Assembly: GCF_010646885.2 (NCBI RefSeq)
Contig: NZ_CP050700.1
Coordinates: 3,870,501-3,934,500, forward strand
Source of the DNA: Desulfopila sp. IMCC35008
GTDB taxonomy: Bacteria; Desulfobacterota; Desulfobulbia; Desulfobulbales; Desulfocapsaceae
Direction of reading: 5' to 3'
Length of the DNA: 64,000 nt
The notes under the pieces are model-generated. The model saw only the letters and a program-made list of their open reading frames with translations, was not told the origin of the DNA and ran no database searches. Shown one piece after another: positions 61,693-64,000 of the stretch. The number at the start of each line of letters is the position of its first letter. Positions within the stretch are counted from its first letter, which is position 1. Made by a program: the position numbers and the translations under genes.

Positions 61693-62136
61693 ATGAAAGT
61701 AGATACAACCAACCTTGAAATAATTCGACATTTGCGAAGTGGACGCAAGTCTTACAAGATTATTGCTCAGGAGCTGTCCATTACCGAAAATACCGTCCGC
61801 AGTCGGGTTAACAAAATGATCGAGGAGGGTTTGCTTGATATCTCGGGTAACATCAGGGTCGATGCATTACCAGGTCACCATCTGCTCTATCTCGGAGTAA
61901 AACTCAACTCCATGAACCTGCAACAGAAGGCCGAGGAGTTCAGTAAACTAAAAGGTGTGATCTCAGCAGGAATCGTCACCGGAAGATACGACCTCATTCT
62001 CCAGGTGCTACTTAACAACGATTATAACCTGCTCGAATTCATTACCACACAAGTTCCAAAGATACAGGATGTCCAGACGGTGGAAAGTTTCGTCGTCTAT
62101 GAAGGGTATAATCTCAAAGTTCCTTACATACTGTAA
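61693..62136 (+). CDS. Lrp/AsnC-family transcriptional regulator
   Basis: The 147-residue protein has an N-terminal helix-turn-helix (LEIIRHLRSGRKSYKIIAQE, ITENTVRSRVNKMIEEGLLD) and a C-terminal RAM ligand/oligomer domain (LLYLGVKL, GVISAGIVTGRYDLILQV, PKIQDVQTVESFVVY). Lrp-type regulators sense amino acids as octamers. The gene immediately downstream is alanine dehydrogenase, so alanine-responsive control of ald is likely. GGAAT and AAGG upstream serve as a weak ribosome binding site. Confidence 0.92.
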   Translation: MKVDTTNLEIIRHLRSGRKSYKIIAQELSITENTVRSRVNKMIEEGLLDISGNIRVDALPGHHLLYLGVKLNSMNLQQKAEEFSKLKGVISAGIVTGRYDLILQVLLNNDYNLLEFITTQVPKIQDVQTVESFVVYEGYNLKVPYIL

Positions 62137-62150
62137 GGGTACGGCAAACC

Positions 62151-62210
62151 TGGAGTGGCTTCATCCCCACCTCTCCTCCGGGGGTGGAGTCACTCCAAGA
62201 ACACTTTTTT
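62151..62210 (+). promoter_or_regulatory. 18-bp hairpin with T-run between lrp and ald (terminator or attenuator)
   Basis: Bases 62151-62168 pair fully with 62180-62197 (18 bp, three G-T wobbles, 11-base loop). Seven bases later come six T (62205-62210). The ald ATG is 24 bases after that. It can end the lrp transcript or regulate read-through into ald; no separate ald promoter is obvious in the 25 bases left. Confidence 0.7.
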
Positions 62211-62234
62211 ACAAACCAAACAGGGGTGACAACA

Positions 62235-63350
62235 ATGATCGTCGGTATCTTAAAAGAAATCAAAGTGCTTGAGAATCGTGTCTGTATGACACCGGCCGGT
62301 GTCGAAGTGATGTGTGCCAACAACCACCAGGTACTGGTGGAGAAAAATGCCGGTCTCGGCAGTGGTTTCCCGGATGAACTATATGTTGCAGCCGGTGCCA
62401 CTATCGTTGAGACCCCTGCAGAGGTCTACGCCAAGTCGGACATGGTTATGCATGTCAAAGAGCCACAGCCCCAGGAGTACGAGATGATCCGCGATGGTCA
62501 GATCGTTTTCACCTACCTGCACCTGGCTGCAGATGAGCCCCAGACCAAAGCTCTGATGGCCGCAAACTCCATCAACATCGCCTACGAGACTATCCAGAAA
62601 GCCGACGGCTCACTGCCGCTGCTCACCCCCATGAGTGAAGTTGCAGGCCGTATGGCCACCCTGCAGGGTGCTTACCACCTGCAGATCCCGACCAACGGAC
62701 GTGGTGTTCTGCTTGGAGGAGTTCCGGGTGTAGAGCCTGCAACCGTTGTTGTTATCGGTGGCGGTATCGTCGGTATCAACGCTGCCAAGATGGCATGCGG
62801 ACTCGGCGCCAAAGTTTATCTGCTCGATAACAACCTCGACAGACTCCGCTACCTCAGTGACGTTATGCCAAGCAACTGCATACCGGTTATGTCCAGTACC
62901 CCTAAGTTGCGTGAGCTGTTGGCAAGTGCGGATCTCGTTGTCGGTGCGGTCCTGATCCCGGGTGCCAAGGCTCCGAAACTGATCACCCGCGAAATGCTGG
63001 GAGTCATGAAAAAAGGTTCTGTACTGGTAGATGTCGCCATCGATCAGGGCGGCTGCTTTGAGACTTCCAAGGCTACTACCCACGCAGAGCCCACCTATGA
63101 GGTAGATGGTATTATCCACTACTGTGTGGCCAATATGCCGGGTGCCTACGCCAAGACCTCGACTTTGGCCCTGACAAACGCCACCCTGCCGTACGCAGTT
63201 CAGATCGCCAACAAAGGTTGGAAGCAAGCTTGCCTGGACAACAATGAAATCAAACTCGGCCTGAACGTCATCGACGGCAAGGTCACCTACAAGGCTGTTG
63301 CCGAGGCGTTTAATCTCGACTACACCCCGGTAGAAGATGTATTGAAGTAG
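62235..63350 (+). CDS. ald: alanine dehydrogenase
   Basis: NAD-dependent L-alanine to pyruvate plus ammonia. The 371-residue product starts MIVGILKEIKVLENRVCMTP, with family motifs KEPQPQEYEMI (catalytic Lys), FTYLHLAAD (catalytic His), MSEVAGRMATLQGA, and the NAD fold VVVIGGGIVGINAAKMA, then KKGSVLVDVAIDQGGCFETS and HYCVANMPGA. The frame extends to 62184, but the ATG at 62235, behind GGGGTG, fits the family start. A terminator follows. In sulfate reducers it can serve alanine use as carbon and energy source; that role is inference. Confidence 0.96.
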   Translation: MIVGILKEIKVLENRVCMTPAGVEVMCANNHQVLVEKNAGLGSGFPDELYVAAGATIVETPAEVYAKSDMVMHVKEPQPQEYEMIRDGQIVFTYLHLAADEPQTKALMAANSINIAYETIQKADGSLPLLTPMSEVAGRMATLQGAYHLQIPTNGRGVLLGGVPGVEPATVVVIGGGIVGINAAKMACGLGAKVYLLDNNLDRLRYLSDVMPSNCIPVMSSTPKLRELLASADLVVGAVLIPGAKAPKLITREMLGVMKKGSVLVDVAIDQGGCFETSKATTHAEPTYEVDGIIHYCVANMPGAYAKTSTLALTNATLPYAVQIANKGWKQACLDNNEIKLGLNVIDGKVTYKAVAEAFNLDYTPVEDVLK

Positions 63351-63408
63351 TAGCAAGGAGCAACTATCATATCTCCTTTCGGAGATCATGCGCACCTCTC
63401 TTTCCTCT

Positions 63409-63447
63409 TGGCCGCAGTTCCTTTCGAACTGCGGCCATTTGTGTTTT
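63409..63447 (+). terminator. intrinsic terminator of ald
   Basis: A perfect 12-bp stem (TGGCCGCAGTTC / GAACTGCGGCCA) with a CTTTC loop is followed by TTTGTGTTTTT. A smaller ATCTCC/GGAGAT hairpin sits just upstream at 63371-63386. It lies between convergent ald and the roadblock gene and may serve both. Confidence 0.85.
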
Positions 63448-63839
63448 TACCTGAAAGATTCAGCTACTTCCTGGATGACGGAATCCAGTTTCATTTTACC
63501 CATGGCAAGGTTACCGTCCTTTTGCAGCAGCATAACCAGGTGGACATGGGCTTTCCCTGCGGCGCTCTCAGAAAAGCTCTCGTTTTCATTCAAGCAGCGA
63601 GCGATTACATGGGCGCTTGGAGCCTCGACATGTACTTGCTGGCCTCGCCCGACATTCATAATATCTGTTGCCTTCTGGGCCTTCAGGAGAACATCGTTGG
63701 CCAATGAACCAATCTCGGCCAGTTTCATGTTCGAGTTATTGACCTGACCCGCCATTTCCCCATTGGGTGTAAAGACTCCGGCGGCCATGAAACCTTCCAC
63801 ATCACTTAATTTAGCCAAGCTGTCTTCAATTTTTCCCAT
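63447..63839 (-). CDS. roadblock/LC7-domain protein
   Basis: The 130-residue product has the roadblock/LC7 alpha-beta fold: MGKIEDSLAKLSDVEGFMAA, VFTPNGEMAGQV, helix LAEIGSLANDVLLKAQKA, and HLVMLLQKDGNLAMGKMKL. Bacterial members act as small regulators of GTPases such as MglA or as cytoskeletal adaptors. ATG 63839 has AAGGAG eight bases upstream and is preferred. The same frame stays open to the right window edge with a polar, Glu-rich sequence, so a longer form beginning outside the window cannot be excluded. Confidence 0.75.
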   Translation of the reverse strand: MGKIEDSLAKLSDVEGFMAAGVFTPNGEMAGQVNNSNMKLAEIGSLANDVLLKAQKATDIMNVGRGQQVHVEAPSAHVIARCLNENESFSESAAGKAHVHLVMLLQKDGNLAMGKMKLDSVIQEVAESFR

Positions 63840-64000
63840 GTTTAGATCTCCTTGTAGTATTTCCTGCACTTCTGCAAGATGTTCCCCAGAATCAGTCTGG
63901 GATGGTTCAGCTGATACAATATGAGCTACCTGGTCTTCATCCCCCCGGTTATGGATATCACGTTCGCTACTTTCCAACTCACTTTCCTCTTTTGCTCCCA

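Overview
The window is a stretch of Gram-negative bacterial chromosome. Outer-membrane biology is everywhere: LpxD, an MCE/Mla lipid-transport operon, outer-membrane phospholipase A, an RND/TolC efflux operon and an NdvB-type periplasmic glucan synthase. A six-subunit Na+-pumping NADH:quinone reductase, an Lrp/alanine dehydrogenase pair, a highly acidic zinc-ribbon protein and an in-frame UGA (selenocysteine) codon in a DsbA-family gene fit a Desulfobacterota, perhaps Desulfobulbales-like, organism. That placement is inference; no rRNA is present.

Layout. 1-582: gene-poor left edge with an IS30-like transposase remnant. 0.6-7.4 kb (minus): lpxD, a DUF2959 lipoprotein and an MCE operon (STAS-MlaE permease, MlaF ATPase, MlaD, PqiC-like lipoprotein), headed by an AT-rich gene for a degenerate retropepsin/PDZ lipoprotein. 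7.6-12.3 kb (minus): MscK-like channel, phospholipase A, glycine-zipper protein and HdeA-like chaperone. 12.5-13.9 kb: scar of mobile DNA beside tRNA-Phe, where a truncated transposase meets a truncated integrase. 14-20 kb (minus): acidic zinc-ribbon protein, nadC, valS, dGTPase-like gene. 20-26.7 kb (plus): DUF3465, tpx, epd, an unrecognised HxH protein, a GT4 glycosyltransferase, trmO, small zinc proteins and the selenocysteine DsbA-family gene. 26.7-32.6 kb (minus): LTA-synthase-like sulfatase, hybrid histidine kinase, FadR-type regulator, 2Fe-2S ferredoxin. 32.7-39 kb: HD-GYP protein, GH17-GT2 glucan synthase and a convergent phosphoglycerol-transferase-like sulfatase. 39-46.5 kb (minus): MFS transporter with a terminator-like leader hairpin, then TolC, RND pump, adaptor and MarR. 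46.7-49.4 kb: LemA and two TPM proteins, then a carboxymuconolactone-decarboxylase-family gene. 49.9-54.2 kb: gamma-glutamyltranspeptidase and a HerA-like ATPase. 54.5-60.6 kb: nqrABCDEF plus an NqrM-like gene. 60.6-64 kb: TauE exporter, lrp, ald, and a roadblock/LC7 gene at the right edge.

How it fits together. Several blocks serve the envelope: lipid A acylation, phospholipid traffic (Mla) and breakdown (PldA), osmotic protection (MscK-like channel, periplasmic glucan and its probable phosphoglycerol decoration), and efflux. Nqr supplies a sodium gradient. The strongest unusual signal is the selenocysteine codon at 26100-26102: UGA replaces the first Cys of a CPWC active site and is followed at the right distance by a SECIS-like hairpin. 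Ordinary gene calling would truncate this protein and lose its catalytic centre. Secondary points of interest are the terminator-like leader of the MFS gene, the palindrome over the lrp promoter with a long hairpin just before ald, and the glucan-synthase/phosphoglycerol-transferase pair.
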